DNA from: Scytalidium lignicola
Taxonomy: Eukaryota; Ascomycota; Leotiomycetes
Direction of reading: 5' to 3'
Length of the DNA: 64,000 nt
Assembly: GCA_002812745.2 (NCBI GenBank)
Contig: NCSJ02000146.1
Span: 1 to 64,000 of the forward strand
The notes under the pieces are model-generated. The model did no database searches, was not told the DNA's origin, and was given only the letters and a program-made list of their open reading frames with translations. Below, one piece after another: positions 35,776 to 47,639 of the stretch (position 1 is the first letter of the stretch; every line of letters begins with the position of its first letter). Position numbers and translations under genes: made by a program.

Positions 35776-37003
35776 ATGTTTCCTCCACCAAACTTCGAGT
35801 CTGCATTGGAAAATGGTACTCCTACTTTGACAACCGCAATAGTTGCAGTCTCAACAGCTCTGACCTCCAACATCAATCTTCACTCCCTGTCTCAAACCTT
35901 AGCCGCTGCAGTCACTACAGCTACAGCTACAGCGGTAGCTGCTGCTCCAATGGACCCCGATCCAGATACCGGGGAATGTCGACTTTTAGGACCCGTTGCA
36001 TTATTCGTTCAAGGAGCTCTAGGTAGTCTAGCGCTATTAGCACTGGTATATAAGAGATGGAAGGAACGACCACAACGACCTTTGAAGATCTGGTGCTTCG
36101 ATGTTTCGAAACAAGTTGTGGGGAGCGTGTTGGTGCACGGTGCAAATTTGCTCATGTCAATGTTATCTTCAGGGCAGTTCTCCATGAAGTTGGATCCAGC
36201 AACGGTAGCGCAGAGAAGGATGACAACAGAGAGGTTTACGCCAAATCCTTGCTCATTTTACCTGTTGAATCTGGCTATTGATGTATGAGATTCCTTATAT
36301 ACCTTCCTCTGTTGTTGAATATGCTAACTTATTTATTTTCAACTAGACTACAATTGGCATTCCAATTCTGATCTTCCTCCTCCGCATGCTCACCGCTTTC
36401 TTTGCCATGACACCAGTAGGAATCCCTCGTGAATCAATTGAATCGGGCAACTATGGCCGTCCACCACGAGCTGGGTGGTGGTTTAAGCAATGCATAATCT
36501 ACTTCATCGGACTTATGGGAATGAAAACCTGCGTTTTAATCATCTTTGTCGTATTCCCATGGATATCCCGAGTTGGAGACTGGGCCCTGAAATGGACAGA
36601 AGGAGATGAAGCTTTACAAGTTATCTTCGTCATGCTCGTCTTCCCGCTTATCATGAATGCTACTCAATATTACATTATTGACAGCTTCATTAAGGACCAA
36701 AGACCCACCGACCATGAGAGATTATTAGACGACGATGGATCAGCCGAGTTTATCGAAGCTAGAAACTCGGATGATTATGATGAGGATAGCGGAAGTAGCG
36801 ACGAGATCTATTCGATGGACGAGGACGATGATAGCATTGAAGAGGAAGAGCTCAAAACCCGAAGTGAGGTGGTTCCTAAGAAAGCTGGCGGAAGTGTTTC
36901 GGGATCAAAAAAGGAGGACCCCAAGCCTGGGAGCAAAGAATATGACCCCCAGTACGATGGAGAGACTAGTCCTACGGTAGTAGGAAGTACTAGCACGGAC
37001 TAG
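35776..37003 (+). CDS. STIMATE/TMEM110-family membrane protein
   Basis: Predicted 387-aa protein from exons 35776-36282 and 36347-37003 (64-nt intron). After a Thr/Ala-rich N-terminus come the family blocks: CRLLGPVALFVQGALGSLAL, RPLKIWCFDVSKQVVGSVLV with HGANLLMSM, CSFYLLNLAIDTTIGIPILI across the junction, and GWWFKQCIIYFIGLMGMKTC. At least four hydrophobic helices are seen. The C-terminal ~100 residues are highly acidic and disordered (DYDEDSGSSDEI, DEDDDSIEEEE), then Lys/Pro-rich. The human member sits at ER-plasma membrane contacts and promotes STIM1-dependent calcium entry; the yeast homologue is vacuolar. Fungi lack STIM/Orai, so the role here is open. Confidence 0.85.
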
Positions 37004-37640
37004 GTGGAAATATAAGTTGATTTAACATAAGGGTATGATTGTAGGAAGTATTGCCTTTTGTATACAAAAGATCTGGAATCTGTTTATTTGTACATAGCAG
37101 CATGGCGTCGAGGGGTTAAGGTCCAGCATGGGACAAAGATTTGGCGTTTGGAGCTCAGGATTGAAAAGCTGGGGGATTAACACAACGTCTATCCAATACA
37201 TACCCCTTTGAATCTTTGAACTCTTTCCATTCTGGGCATCTTCAGTGTTGGAGCTATATATATTTACTAACCTAGATTATAATAATAGGTTAAAAGAAAA
37301 GGTCATTTCCCCTTTCTCGCTAGGTATGTGCAGTTGCATACTCTTCATACACCAATTTGTGACATTGCTAATTATTCTTACCCTTGTCAGCGACAAAGTG
37401 TAAAGCACGTGCTAGTATTGACGGCAATGAAAGAAGAACTGGCAACAATACTTAGAACGACAGTGACAATCACGAGGCATTCACTGCAATGAGGAAGAGG
37501 AGATGTGAACAGGAGCAACAACGTCAATTGATAACAGCCGTGCAAGGGACGAACCAGCGCCCCAGCTCCAAAAATGGCCACGCCCAGCCAAACCCCAAAA
37601 TCAACAAGAACGAAAACAAGAGAAACGGGTCCGCTCCCTA
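37004..37640. other. Convergent intergenic region
   Basis: It holds the 3-prime UTRs of the STIMATE-like gene and of the minus-strand disordered protein. No gene seen. Confidence 0.45.
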
Positions 37641-38507
37641 CTACTCAATATGGTCCCAGTCGGACAACCGGCCGAAGCCAGGATAATCCTCCCGGGTATC
37701 CATATTGAGCCAGTAGTAGCCCCCCAACCGGTACGCATCCCCGTACCACACATCCTCCATCGGATCCCCCTGATCCCACTCCTCCTCCTCCTCTACCTCA
37801 ACCTCCTCCCACTCCATCCCCACCCCCTCATCCTCCACTTCCTTCTTCACACTCCCCTGAGAGGATATCGACGAGCTTGCCATGAGCGCGAAGGAAATCG
37901 GCGCGCTTCTCCTCGGCGCAGGAAGCGCAGGCACAGGAGAGACAGGCAGCAAGGTCGACGCTTGACAACCACCGCTGGTCGAGAAAGGAATGACGTCTGA
38001 TCTCTTCGGTGGTGGGAGCAGAGCCGAAGCTCTCTCCCGACGAGCCACCATCGAGGGTCCAGTGCCATAATCCTTTGCTCGTTGCGGGGCGTTGACGGGT
38101 TGTGGTCTCGCGGGATCTGGACCAGCAACCAACCCAGGAGAAGGGGAGGCACACGAAACAGGTGCCAACCCAGGTACTCTACCCTCCAACGGGGTAGGTC
38201 CGGCTCTTCTCGCTGGGAAGGCTGAGGCGGGCTTGGCGGCGAGGGAAAAGTCTGCTGAGGGCGCGATGTCTCTGCCGTAGCGACTGTTGATGTAGTCGAC
38301 TCGCTCATCGGACAATGAGCTCGACTCTCTGCGACGAGAGTCGTTGGGCTTGGCCCCATTGCCGGATGGGCGAGACGATGTTGACGCGCGGGCTGCTTTG
38401 GAGGGGACGAAGCAGGCAGCGTCGTTGCCGGGTTGTAGGGTGGATCGAGGGCTTGCCAGGCCCGGAAGAGAATTGGCAACGGCAAGGGAATTGGCAGCAG
38501 CCATCGT
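37641..38507 (-). CDS. Disordered protein with acidic, aromatic C-terminus (unknown)
   Basis: 288 aa from ATG 38507; the frame stays open 57 codons further upstream, but that part looks like leader sequence. I do not recognise it. The first ~215 residues are Ser/Ala/Pro/Arg-rich and low in order, with a short helix-like patch (SDERVDYINSRYGRDI). A very acidic run (EWEEVEVEEEEEWDQGD) follows, then a Tyr/Trp/Gly-rich tail (RLGGYYWLNMDTREDYPGF) ending WDHIE. An acidic patch followed by aromatic residues suits a protein-interaction or activation-domain tail; this is inference only. Other frames of this GC-rich stretch also lack stops, so codon bias alone does not prove the frame. Confidence 0.55.
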   Translation of the reverse strand, partial: TMAAANSLAVANSLPGLASPRSTLQPGNDAACFVPSKAARASTSSRPSGNGAKPNDSRRRESSSLSDERVDYINSRYGRDIAPSADFSLAAKPASAFPARRAGPTPLEGRVPGLAPVSCASPSPGLVAGPDPARPQPVNAPQRAKDYGTGPSMVARRERASALLPPPKRSDVIPFSTSGGCQASTLLPVSPVPALPAPRRSAPISFALMASSSISSQGSVKKEVEDEGVGMEWEEVEVEEEEEWDQGDPMEDVWYGDAYRLGGYYWLNMDTREDYPGFGRLSDWDHIE

Positions 38508-39394
38508 TCTGGAGGTGAATATGTCAGCATGTTTGAACGTATGTGAATCAATGAAATGGGAGTAGGGGCAATAAAGTGTAAGTGAAAGAGACAGGCATAC
38601 CTGTGAATCGATGGTATCTCTTTTTCGAGTAGCTTTGATGCCGACGAGGAGAAGAAAGAAGTGAAGGGGAAAGGTCAAAGTCTTTTATAGGCGTCATCGT
38701 GAGGAATCTGGTGACAATGGAAATTCGAGAGAATAGGAAAAGATTCAATGTTCTACTATTGAAGCGTATTCATGCCCTCAATTGAAGGTTGGGGACAATG
38801 GGGAAAGGCAAGTGCAAACACGGCAAACTCCAAGATCAATGGAAACTGAGGCTATTCAAAATTGGAAACATCCGTAGTAGATATTATGCGAAAAAGAATA
38901 GTTAAAGAGAATATTTAACCTGCTGTATTTTCATGTAGAAAGAAAGCATTTTAATACGCTTTAACTATTTATCAATCCAACTGTCATCGTAGCAGCCATT
39001 CTAGTGAATTATGCCTCATAGCATCCCAATCTTCCCAAAGTAGTCTTTCCTTCTTCAAGTCGAGATGCCGCAGCTTCAGCATTAGTCAAATCAAATACCC
39101 CATCTCCGATCCGTTTCCGCTCTCTTTCAGAGCACCGACATGCAGCGGCTTACTCCGTACGTAGCAAGGCGAAATATGAGGTTCCGCGGCATGTTCTAGC
39201 CTCACATTCTAACCTCGCATTATTTTCATTCTTATATTAAACTTACTTTAATAATTCATATCACGAAAATTACAAATACCTATTATAGGCAACGAGGAAT
39301 GCCGGAGCTTCATTGGTAATTTACCAGTGTCAACAGACCGCACAACATAGAAACGCTAGTTCGTGGCTACGCAGAGTCAAGCAAAGCAAGCTTT
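38508..39394. other. Intergenic boundary between conserved and repeat-rich halves
   Basis: About 890 bp, increasingly AT-rich to the right. No gene seen. This marks the change from tightly packed conserved genes to the repeat-bearing region. Confidence 0.45.
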
Positions 39395-41490
39395 ATGGAT
39401 GGGTTACAGAGCGACCATGATCTTAGTATCAAAACTGAGAAGAACGCTATAGACCGGCATAAACTGGGACAAGAATGGACGGGCAGGAATTCAGATCTAT
39501 GCCACTTATGCCTAAAATTAGTTAACCAGCTTGAACATAGAGCATTTGTCAACTCCAACAGCCCGATGCCTCGTATCAACATGCGCGAAATAGAAGATTC
39601 TGCTGCCGCTAGGTGCCATTTATGCATGATGATCATTGGTCAACTTTCAAACATAGAGCGCGAGGAGTTAAGCCATCATTCCAGCTTATCCCTTTCGGTC
39701 TACATTAAAACGTATAAGTCAACCTTGGGATGGTATAATTCAGATCATGGTGCCGATCCATTTCTCTTTTTTGTTCCTGAAGGTAATTTTAGTATTTAAA
39801 TACAACCATACAGTATTGATGTATGATTTAGATAAGTTCAACTACTCGTTGAAGCATAAAATCTCAAACAGCACCAATTCGGAGGAAACTTGGAGACGCT
39901 TGAAAAAACCCCTGTAACGAAATGATTGCAGATCGCCCGCAGAACGCCAACTCGGCTCATTGACGTTGGACTTCCTGGCCAAAGAATCCGACTGTGTATT
40001 GGTGATGACTTATCTCTTCCTGTCAAGTATGCGACATTGAGTCATGGGGTACATCATTTCACTCCTCGCAAGTTCAGGATGGCGAAGCCTTGTCTATAGC
40101 CGGTTCCACTAGGATATGAATAACAGAGACACGTCATTATCTCCCTAAACTTGAGAATAATAACATTCAGCAAATGTTTGAAGAGATTTATTTTGAAACA
40201 TTACCTAAGACTTTTCAAGAAGCTATCTATGTTACCAGGAGTTTTGGAATACGCTGTTTGTGGATCGATTCACTATGCATTATCCAAGATAGCTCAGAAG
40301 ACTGGCAGAGAGAATCAGTCACCATGTCTGACGTTTACAGTGGATCGCTACTAAATATTGCTGCCACTTCTGCGGAAGATAGCAAGCAGGGACTGTTCAG
40401 AGACAGGGTGCCTGCAGCTGTAGGGCCTTGTAAAGTCGTAATTCATGAGAAAGAATTTGGAGACAGCATCTATAATTGCATAGATGCTCGAGTATGGATG
40501 AAAGGAGTTGAAGAATCTCCAGTTGCTTTGCGAGCCTGGATCATTCAGGAGCGTATTCTTGCACCACGAACTTTACACTTTGGGAGCACACAGGTGTTCT
40601 GAGAATGCAATAAAATTCATGCCTGTGAGGCTTTACCTTCTGGAATCCCTTCCTTTGATCCAGACACCAGGAAAGCTGGCTGCATTCTCAATGATCACAT
40701 TAAGGGCATTGCATCTCCTATGGTGTTCTGGAAGAAAACTGTGGAGGCATACTCCCGAGCTTTTCTGACAAAGGAAAGCGATAAACTCGTGGCCATATCT
40801 GGTGTCGGTAAATTCCTACTGACATTGAATAAGAATGATAAATATTTTGCTGGGCTATGGCGCCGGGATATGGAGATGCAACTACTTTGGCGTGTAAGAA
40901 CTAGATCCAAGAACCAAAATTGCTATCGACCTAAGGATTACAGAGCCCCTAGTTGGTCATGGGTTTCTATCGAAGGCTCTATCAAATTTATGTCACCGCC
41001 ATCAGATTCTTCTACCAGGATACTTGCTACCGTCATCGATGTAACTATTATTCCTTCAGGCCCCGATGATTTCGGCCAGGTTAGAGATGGCACACTCTAC
41101 ATACAATGTATTCCGTTGAAGTTAGCATCGCTTTATCTTGTGAATTCTTCCTGGTATATTTACTATGGAAAATTTGGAACATCCCTTAATCCAGCATACT
41201 TTGATATAGAGCTGTCCGAGGATATTCGGACTAGTGTCTACACAATGTCCATCGCGGAAGATGAGATGCTCAAATATCAAGAAGGCATCCTTAGTGGTTT
41301 GCTTCTGACACCAACAGGAAGAGCGAAAGGCCAGTTTCGGCGTTTAGGATATTTTTTGGAAAGTAAAACGAGTAAGACAGGCTGCTATGGTTTTTCTATG
41401 GCTGCACCGGTCTTAGATAGGTCACTATATTACAACATTGATAGCACGAAAGAAGGAGACCAACAACGATATTTCATTACTATCATCTAG
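39395..41490 (+). pseudogene. HET-domain (heterokaryon incompatibility) gene, decayed
   Basis: The N-terminal piece from 39395 has CHLCLKL and RCHLCMMI Cys pairs. The piece at about 39930-40055 has RRTPTRLIDVG and YATLSHG. The HET core from 40174 has LPKTFQEAIYVTRSFGIRCL, WIDSLCIIQDSSEDWQRES and VYSGSLLNIAATSAEDSKQG, then RAWIIQERILAPRTLHFG. A TGA at 40600-40602 replaces the Trp expected in QVFWEC; the same frame then continues to 41490 with YRAPSWSWVSIEG. The joins between 39785 and 40150 also need a frame change. HET proteins trigger cell death after fusion of unlike strains. The lesions suggest an inactive allele, though sequence error remains possible. Confidence 0.75.
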
Positions 41491-44400
41491 GTTTGAAACA
41501 TTAGAATGCATGTAATTTTCTCCAACTTAATCAGCTATAGCCGCTTATAGCAAATAGATCCTATTCCTACTTGTTTCAATTTTCAGCAAACCTTGATGGC
41601 CTGGATCTCAGGAGAGATAGACATGGTTAAGAAAGAGAGAAGCATATACAAAGCCTGAAATGTCCATTGCCACCCAACTCCTTATACAACTGGAATTGTG
41701 TATGACAGAACTTTCAAAGTTATCGTGTAGTCGATAAAGAAATGTCACACACTTAGAGTGGCAGTTTGTAATTTTATTATATATGTTTCAGTTCAGACAC
41801 CAACGAGCCAGAACATATATGTGAAATATGATTCTTTATTCGCAAGTCTACAATAATATTGACTAGATTTCAGGGCTGCTTTACCGTTTTACTAGGCAGT
41901 TGTTTGTCTAGTACCAATTATCTTCGCTAGATTAAAAATAAAATCGATATATTGGCTGATTAGCGGACTTCACCTACCAACTTGTGAAAATATAAAGTCG
42001 AATACAGTACCTAAATTCAATCTTAGTGGATTTCTAAAACTACGCTCTTGAACCACATTCTTCTGACGGTCAATTTCGGCGGTGATTGTCCCAAAAAGAA
42101 TTTTGGAGCGTTCAGTTTTCAGAGGGATACGGTCTATTTGAACTGCCTGCTAAAACTAAGCCCTCTGACCTGCCTTTATTACAGTACTATAGTAAAATTT
42201 TGGGGTAATGGGCTTCATGAGAGTGTATACGTGACTTTGAATAAAATGATTGTTAGGTAGACGTAAATTTACTAACTGTAATTCGGTCTATTATCACACC
42301 TCCCTTAAGAATGTGATAACTCAACACCTGTACGTGGTGCATTCTACAATCTTATAGCACTCCTGAGGCAGTGTCTATAAAGCTAAGATTGAGTCAGAGG
42401 AATCGAATGACGAGTATACCTGAGCGTTGTATCCTCTTTTCGACTTTGAGAGGTGTTATGAAGAGATTTTCCCTTATTATATTAATATTGTGCCTTTATG
42501 TCACGTTGTCTTTTGATAAATACAAAATATCTGATGGTCACCTTAACTGGCTGTAAGAAGTTTATAGTCAATAGCCTTTTATAAGTACGCTTATATAAGA
42601 AGTTCTTTTTAAGTTTTCAAGGACATTATAACATTATAAGATTAAAGACTTAGGACTGTTTATAAAGAAAGGTTTTTCGCCCTTTGAGGTTTTTAACTTT
42701 CTTTAAGATAATACTTTATATATAAAAATCCTAAGCTTAGCATGTCCTCATACCGTTCGGGAGGTCACAGGGCAGCAGGTCTCGAACCTGAACCGCTAGG
42801 ACGCAAATAAATATCATTATCACACCTCCCCTAAATTTGAGCACTTAATACCAAATATTTGATTACAAACAACGAATATTCAAATAAATCTAATAATTAT
42901 AGTAGACCAACTCGGTCCCTCTAATTTGGGAAGAAGGTATCTCATCCTCTCTAACATGTAGATGGCCGCGGATATGGCTGCTCTCTTTCGTAACTCAGTT
43001 TTCCCCCAGCCCGCTTTTTTGCATCAAGCCTGCAGGATATCCACTATAGACTCTCAAAATCCAATTTCGTGCTACCACATAGGCAGATATCGGATCTTCC
43101 TGTTTTTTTTAATTTGATTCGGACCGTGGTCCGTACGGTCTGCTATAATCCCCAGAAAAGACCACAGTCCGGACCAGATTGGACTTTTAGCCAATCTACT
43201 TTTACTATCAGATTAGATACTAAAGAACTAAGAACTCCCATAAACAAAGCTGACTGTTCAAAAATCCGTTTGTAATCATATTTCTTTCAAATGCGCTCGA
43301 ATTATTTCATAGTGGTTTGGGCGCGTTGCATCCCGGTCAGCCGCAATGACACCTTACCCGTGTCCGCCACCAACCGGATGTCTTCCCCACTGTTTAGTTT
43401 AATTAACGTTATTACTCGTAATCTGGCTCGGTTTTGGCACCGAATCCTGCAAGGCCCTTCAATTCTTTGGACTGCCACTGGCGGGCTGCACCTCACACAC
43501 ACGCAGCGCAGCGCAGACCATGCTACCTCAATCCCACATACATACTTATACCAACAAACAATATATTCAGACATACCGTGCCATCCGAATTTTAATTTGA
43601 GAAGTGTTTTAGTGTACGCACGGGGGCGGATTGTACTCCAATTGGCTGTCCGGAGTACCCCCGGTGATCGCCGAATCAAAAGTCGGATGACTAGACTCTC
43701 ATTAGCCTCGGGGGACTTGCAACTATGGTCTGGTGGAGGTAGGGTACATCCTGGGCCATCAGTCGATAGTATCAGTTATCGTACTGGCTTCGACCCTGCA
43801 CCCTGTGGTTGGGGAACAATCAATTTGTCCACAGTCTTTCTTTTGCGATCTGCCCCTATACGAACAGGAAGGGTAATTCATCCTCCAAAAGGAAGAATTG
43901 GAGTAGTAAGTATTATACAGGCTGAATGCAACATAGAGGTAGGCCGTAATAGGACACGGTGCTTAGTGTAAGGCAATTTGTGGCAATTCTAGATACTGAA
44001 CATAGATGGGATGTTGGATGCGGCATTGACTATGGTTGCAGGTGCACATACCCGGGGGGTGTCGGCCATATTTTGCATATATTTCTGGAAGTGGAAGGTC
44101 CCATTGAAAGATCTAAATGTGTGATGGTATTCAGTATACTGCATGCATATGGAGGTGTTCCTTATCGACGTGCTTTGATGATATTTTCTTCTTACAAATA
44201 TTGGAGGGCACAAATGCACGACCACTTTTTCAGCTCAAGTATATGGTTATTCAAGGGTTGCGTATTCTTGAATTTCACTAGTTAGTGGTAGCATGGAGAA
44301 GCCTCTTAAAAGACCCCTATAATCTGTATCATGGTTACCCGCTACCTTACCTATTATTCACGCTTAACCAAAGAAAGAAATGCGTTGTAAATAACCTAAA

Positions 44401-45890
44401 TCAGGCGATAGGAAGTACTCGATTCCATCTTTTCCTAAGCAAAAGTTCCTCGTTTACAAGACGTGAAAAACGGCAGGTAGGTCAAGCCCAGTTGCCAACC
44501 GTATGAACCTTAACAGCCTGCAGAACCTGTAATTCAAAGTCTGGAGCCTGGAGCTTAGACAGCATGTGACTTCCAACCCAAATTTAGTGATCGGTTATTA
44601 ACTGGTTGCTAGCTAGATTCATTTGCCCATTTGTCTCTCTATCAGTATATACTATACTTATAGATGATTTAGATGTCTTCACTAGTTGTAAGACAGTTGG
44701 AATATACAAGACTTTAGCAACATTCAAAAGTTAGCCTTTCTAATGGTTCATTTGAGAAGAGTCCGCATATTTCTAATTGCATTCAAATTCTTCTAACAAT
44801 CCGTATTCACGTACAATTACAGCAAACAAATGGTATTGAGATATATTGTAGAGTAAGGATATATCCTTGGGGATATTATTAATTACGATTTAATAGATAT
44901 CAAGGCGTTATGCTTAAGACCACCATTTCTCTGCAATTAAACGAATCCTCATGCTTCTCTTCCTTCAATTTCATACGAATAATAACTAGAGTCAAGGCAA
45001 TTCACAATTGTTGAGGCTAACTAATTACTCTCGCCGTACTCAATAGAGGAAACGGACTTTCATCCTGGACCAATGTAAAATCTCCTGGAGAGCTATTGAC
45101 GGTTAATACGAATGCTCTTTTACGTGTATTTCACTATTTTTGAGTGATGGCCTTTGGCTGACCGAATTTCTCAACTGAGTTCGTGTTTAGATGAGAGGTC
45201 CGAGGAGGTCTCTTAGTTGATCCTCCCCACTTCTAGGGCCACTGGAAAGCTGCTCTTTCACACACCTGGAGCGTTTATAGCAATGAATTGTAATTTTGCT
45301 TTAAATAAATATTAGAGTCTACGAAGGTGCGGCTGTTAAAATATATTGTGGTAGGGAATCTCCGTTCCCCTGCGCCTAGTATATATATATTACGGTGCCA
45401 CCCCTACGGTGGCGGAACAACTACCATCCTTCTTCTTTACTGCTTCCTGTTCTGTGATTGACTACCTACCATCTCACCACCTGTAGCTCTACGGAGCGCC
45501 TGCCTACGGCCTACAGCGCTACCGTGCGTTCTGATCGTACAACCGGATAGTGCGCACTCCCATATATTAACTAAATATGGTCGTTAAAAATATTCTATTT
45601 TGACTTGTTTCAATATATTAGTTCCCGAGATATTTATATGCAGAGTTATGGAATTAGCGTGTTTCGATTTAAGAAAACAGCTTTGTCGATTTGGTTCTGC
45701 CCTTGAATATTATGTTGTAGTGCTAGTAATTGGAATGGCTGTGTAGGTTGCAACCGGATATATGTTTTTACCGAAGCCGAGCATAAGGACATCAATTAAC
45801 TTTCCCGCCAACTCTTTTCTTCACAAAAATCGCAGTGTACGGAGAACTAATTCTCATATCTTTGAATACTTCTTTGATTTAATTTTAGCG
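41491..45890. other. 4.4-kb AT-rich, gene-poor repeat region
   Basis: No frame resembles a known protein. It contains direct TTATCACACCTCCC repeats at 42291 and 42817 that look like LTR edges, a tRNA-like T-arm word at about 42775-42790, and a GC-richer island at about 43290-43980 with an open frame lacking family features. Short inverted words (GGACCGTGGTCC at about 43125) are also present. It is best read as layered, decayed mobile DNA. Confidence 0.5.
42291..42830 (-). mobile_element. LTR-like fragment(s) with polypurine-tract edges
   Basis: On the minus strand both ends read as a purine tract followed by a TG start: GGGGAGG|TGTGATAAT at 42830 and AAGGGAGG|TGTGATAAT at 42304. That is the usual junction between an internal region and a 3-prime LTR. 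Two copies 526 bp apart in the same orientation suggest nested or tandem LTR remnants. No reverse transcriptase or integrase is seen nearby. Confidence 0.35.
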
Positions 45891-46427
45891 ATGACTCAAA
45901 CCTTATATACAACTCCTTTGCCATCTATAAATGCGCGCCCCAGCGCAGTACGCAAATATTTCGAAAGCGTACTTATTGAACGATTTGAACTAACGCCAGA
46001 AGAAGCCGCAAAAACCGCGTCTGTCTGGAAATACGGGGATGGCTCAGAGCTTCGCTTCAGAGCCTGGAACCAAGATCCGCCAATATCACCTTCCTTTATG
46101 CTTTTTGGAAGCCAGCTTGGGCCGAGGTTACAAGCATATGTAATGGCACAAGGATTCGCAGAATGGAAAAGTTCACTAGATGGGATATGCACTAGAGGTA
46201 AAATATCTAAAAAGAATTTCTTATATATTTGGAAATCTTACTGATATACTAAAGGCCTTCTTGGCTCTGCTTGGATCATGGCTATTATGATTATAATCGA
46301 TTGTTATATACAAAAAAAAGTCCTCCCAGTTTTTAAGTAAGCTCTTTTATTTTCTAATATTATAAATCTAACTGACATATATTATAGTCCGCTTATTTTA
46401 TGCAGAGTTGTTCATCTTTGTTGCTAA
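45891..46427 (+). CDS. Small predicted membrane protein of unknown function
   Basis: Three exons fit in phase: 45891-46197, 46255-46336 and 46388-46427, giving 142 aa. Exon 1 reads PSAVRKYFESVLIERFELTP and EEAAKTASVWKYGDGSEL, which resembles a poorly known fungal family of short membrane proteins. Exon 2 adds a hydrophobic helix (GSAWIMAIMIIIDCY). The third exon is short and its frame is the least certain; a second plausible frame continues into AT-rich sequence. On the other strand (46719-46393) another hydrophobic frame overlaps the end. It lies in an AT-rich island, so decay is possible. Confidence 0.4.
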
Positions 46428-47504
46428 TACTTATAGTATTATTCGACAACCGAAAAACCAAGGACAAGTTTGGCAGTTCTTTCTTTCTGTAGCTATTGTA
46501 TGTTCTTTTTGTATTATGATCGGAATCTATGTCGATAAAACCCAAGGGAAATACTAAATTTCCTTGCATTATCTGGCAAACCATATATACCGTTATTTGC
46601 CCACTATATATCTTGGTGTAGTCAACGTGACTCATAGCAAATACACATATTGTAACGTTTAATAAAGCGATGAATAATCGAATTGCATTTTGCTCAATAC
46701 ACGTTATAGCAATAACCATAGTGACTACTGTATGTGTTAAGATGCTTCTTCTTATAATAGTAGCAAGCTCAAAAAAGGTAGTAGAAATTGATCGGTGGAA
46801 AGATCAAAGTATTGTGATAGAATAAAAGTTATCGTTGCCATCATAATAAAGATATTGAAGGAAAATGCTTAGAATTTCTAATTAATATATCGCTCTCCCG
46901 CGATTCATTATACTCTGACCAGACACGTGGGGAAGAAAGGAAACATTGAATCTTAATGTATTGCACCTATTCTGAATCGACCCTTCGAAACCAAACTTGG
47001 TATAATGAGAGTTCGGCTAATGGCCTTCTGGAATTTATTTGTAAGTTCTTGTATTAGAGGAGCAGTAGATAAAATCCTCTTTATCTCTTATTTCTTCTCA
47101 AAATGTGGTGGTTTCCTTTGAGCTTTGCTAGACTGTTGCTTGTACCACTCTATCGGTATTAGAGAATTTTCCCATCTTCGTAATTTGAATTATGTTTAAA
47201 TCATATTGATTAGCCAAAAGCATTTGGAACTTACAGCACAACATGAAATCAATATTAGTCTTTGTAATTAGATTGGATTGAAGTGGTTGAAGTGAAGGAG
47301 TTTACCATAGACTTCAATCATTTAGGCGTCGTATTCTAATCTTCAGATATGACCTCCATCAATATTCTAAGCGGGGTTTGACTGGATATTGACTGAGGAT
47401 CGCAAGAATACAATCCCTATGTCAAGCCTTTTGTTTTGATTCGAGGACGAAGAAGTTGGTGATAGTGAAAGAAAAGACCCTGATGTTAGGCGAGTATTGA
47501 ACTA
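46428..47504. other. AT-rich intergenic region left of the inverted repeat
   Basis: About 1.1 kb of AT-rich sequence. A short acidic frame ending at 47503 (FEDEEVGDSERKDPDVRRVL) directly precedes the 91-bp repeat and could be the tail of a retroelement polyprotein. No complete gene. Confidence 0.4.
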
Positions 47505-47595
47505 GGACAAATGTGATATGCTGTTAGCTTAACTAACAGGGGGTGTTGACAAGCAGAGGTATTTGTCAACATCCCTGGTCAATATATCCCGAATA
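47505..47595 (+). repeat. 91-bp inverted repeat, left copy
   Basis: It matches the reverse complement of 55111-55201 at 85 of 91 positions by eye, without gaps. It holds two hairpins: CTGTTAG-N5-CTAACAG and TGTTGACAA...TTGTCAACA. The string ACAGGGGG|TGTTGACA could be a polypurine tract followed by an LTR start. Confidence 0.85.
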
Positions 47596-47639
47596 GTTAA
47601 CTTAGTTAACATATGAAGAAACAAATATTCTGCTCACAC

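Noticed and set aside
39395..41490. RIP (repeat-induced point mutation) as cause of the TGA codons
   Set aside because: TGG to TGA is a CpC-context change on the other strand; classical RIP (CpA to TpA) would more often give TAG or TAA. RIP may still have acted on the LINE fragment, where CAA-to-TAA-like stops occur.
42770..42800. tRNA-like B-box (GGTTCGAGACC on the minus strand) with a short T-arm
   Set aside because: No D-arm, anticodon arm or acceptor stem can be built at the right distance. It is more likely part of an LTR-like repeat.
43291..43971. 226-codon open frame in a GC-richer island
   Set aside because: No family features, Arg/Ser-rich composition typical of chance frames, repeat surroundings. 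Not called as a gene.
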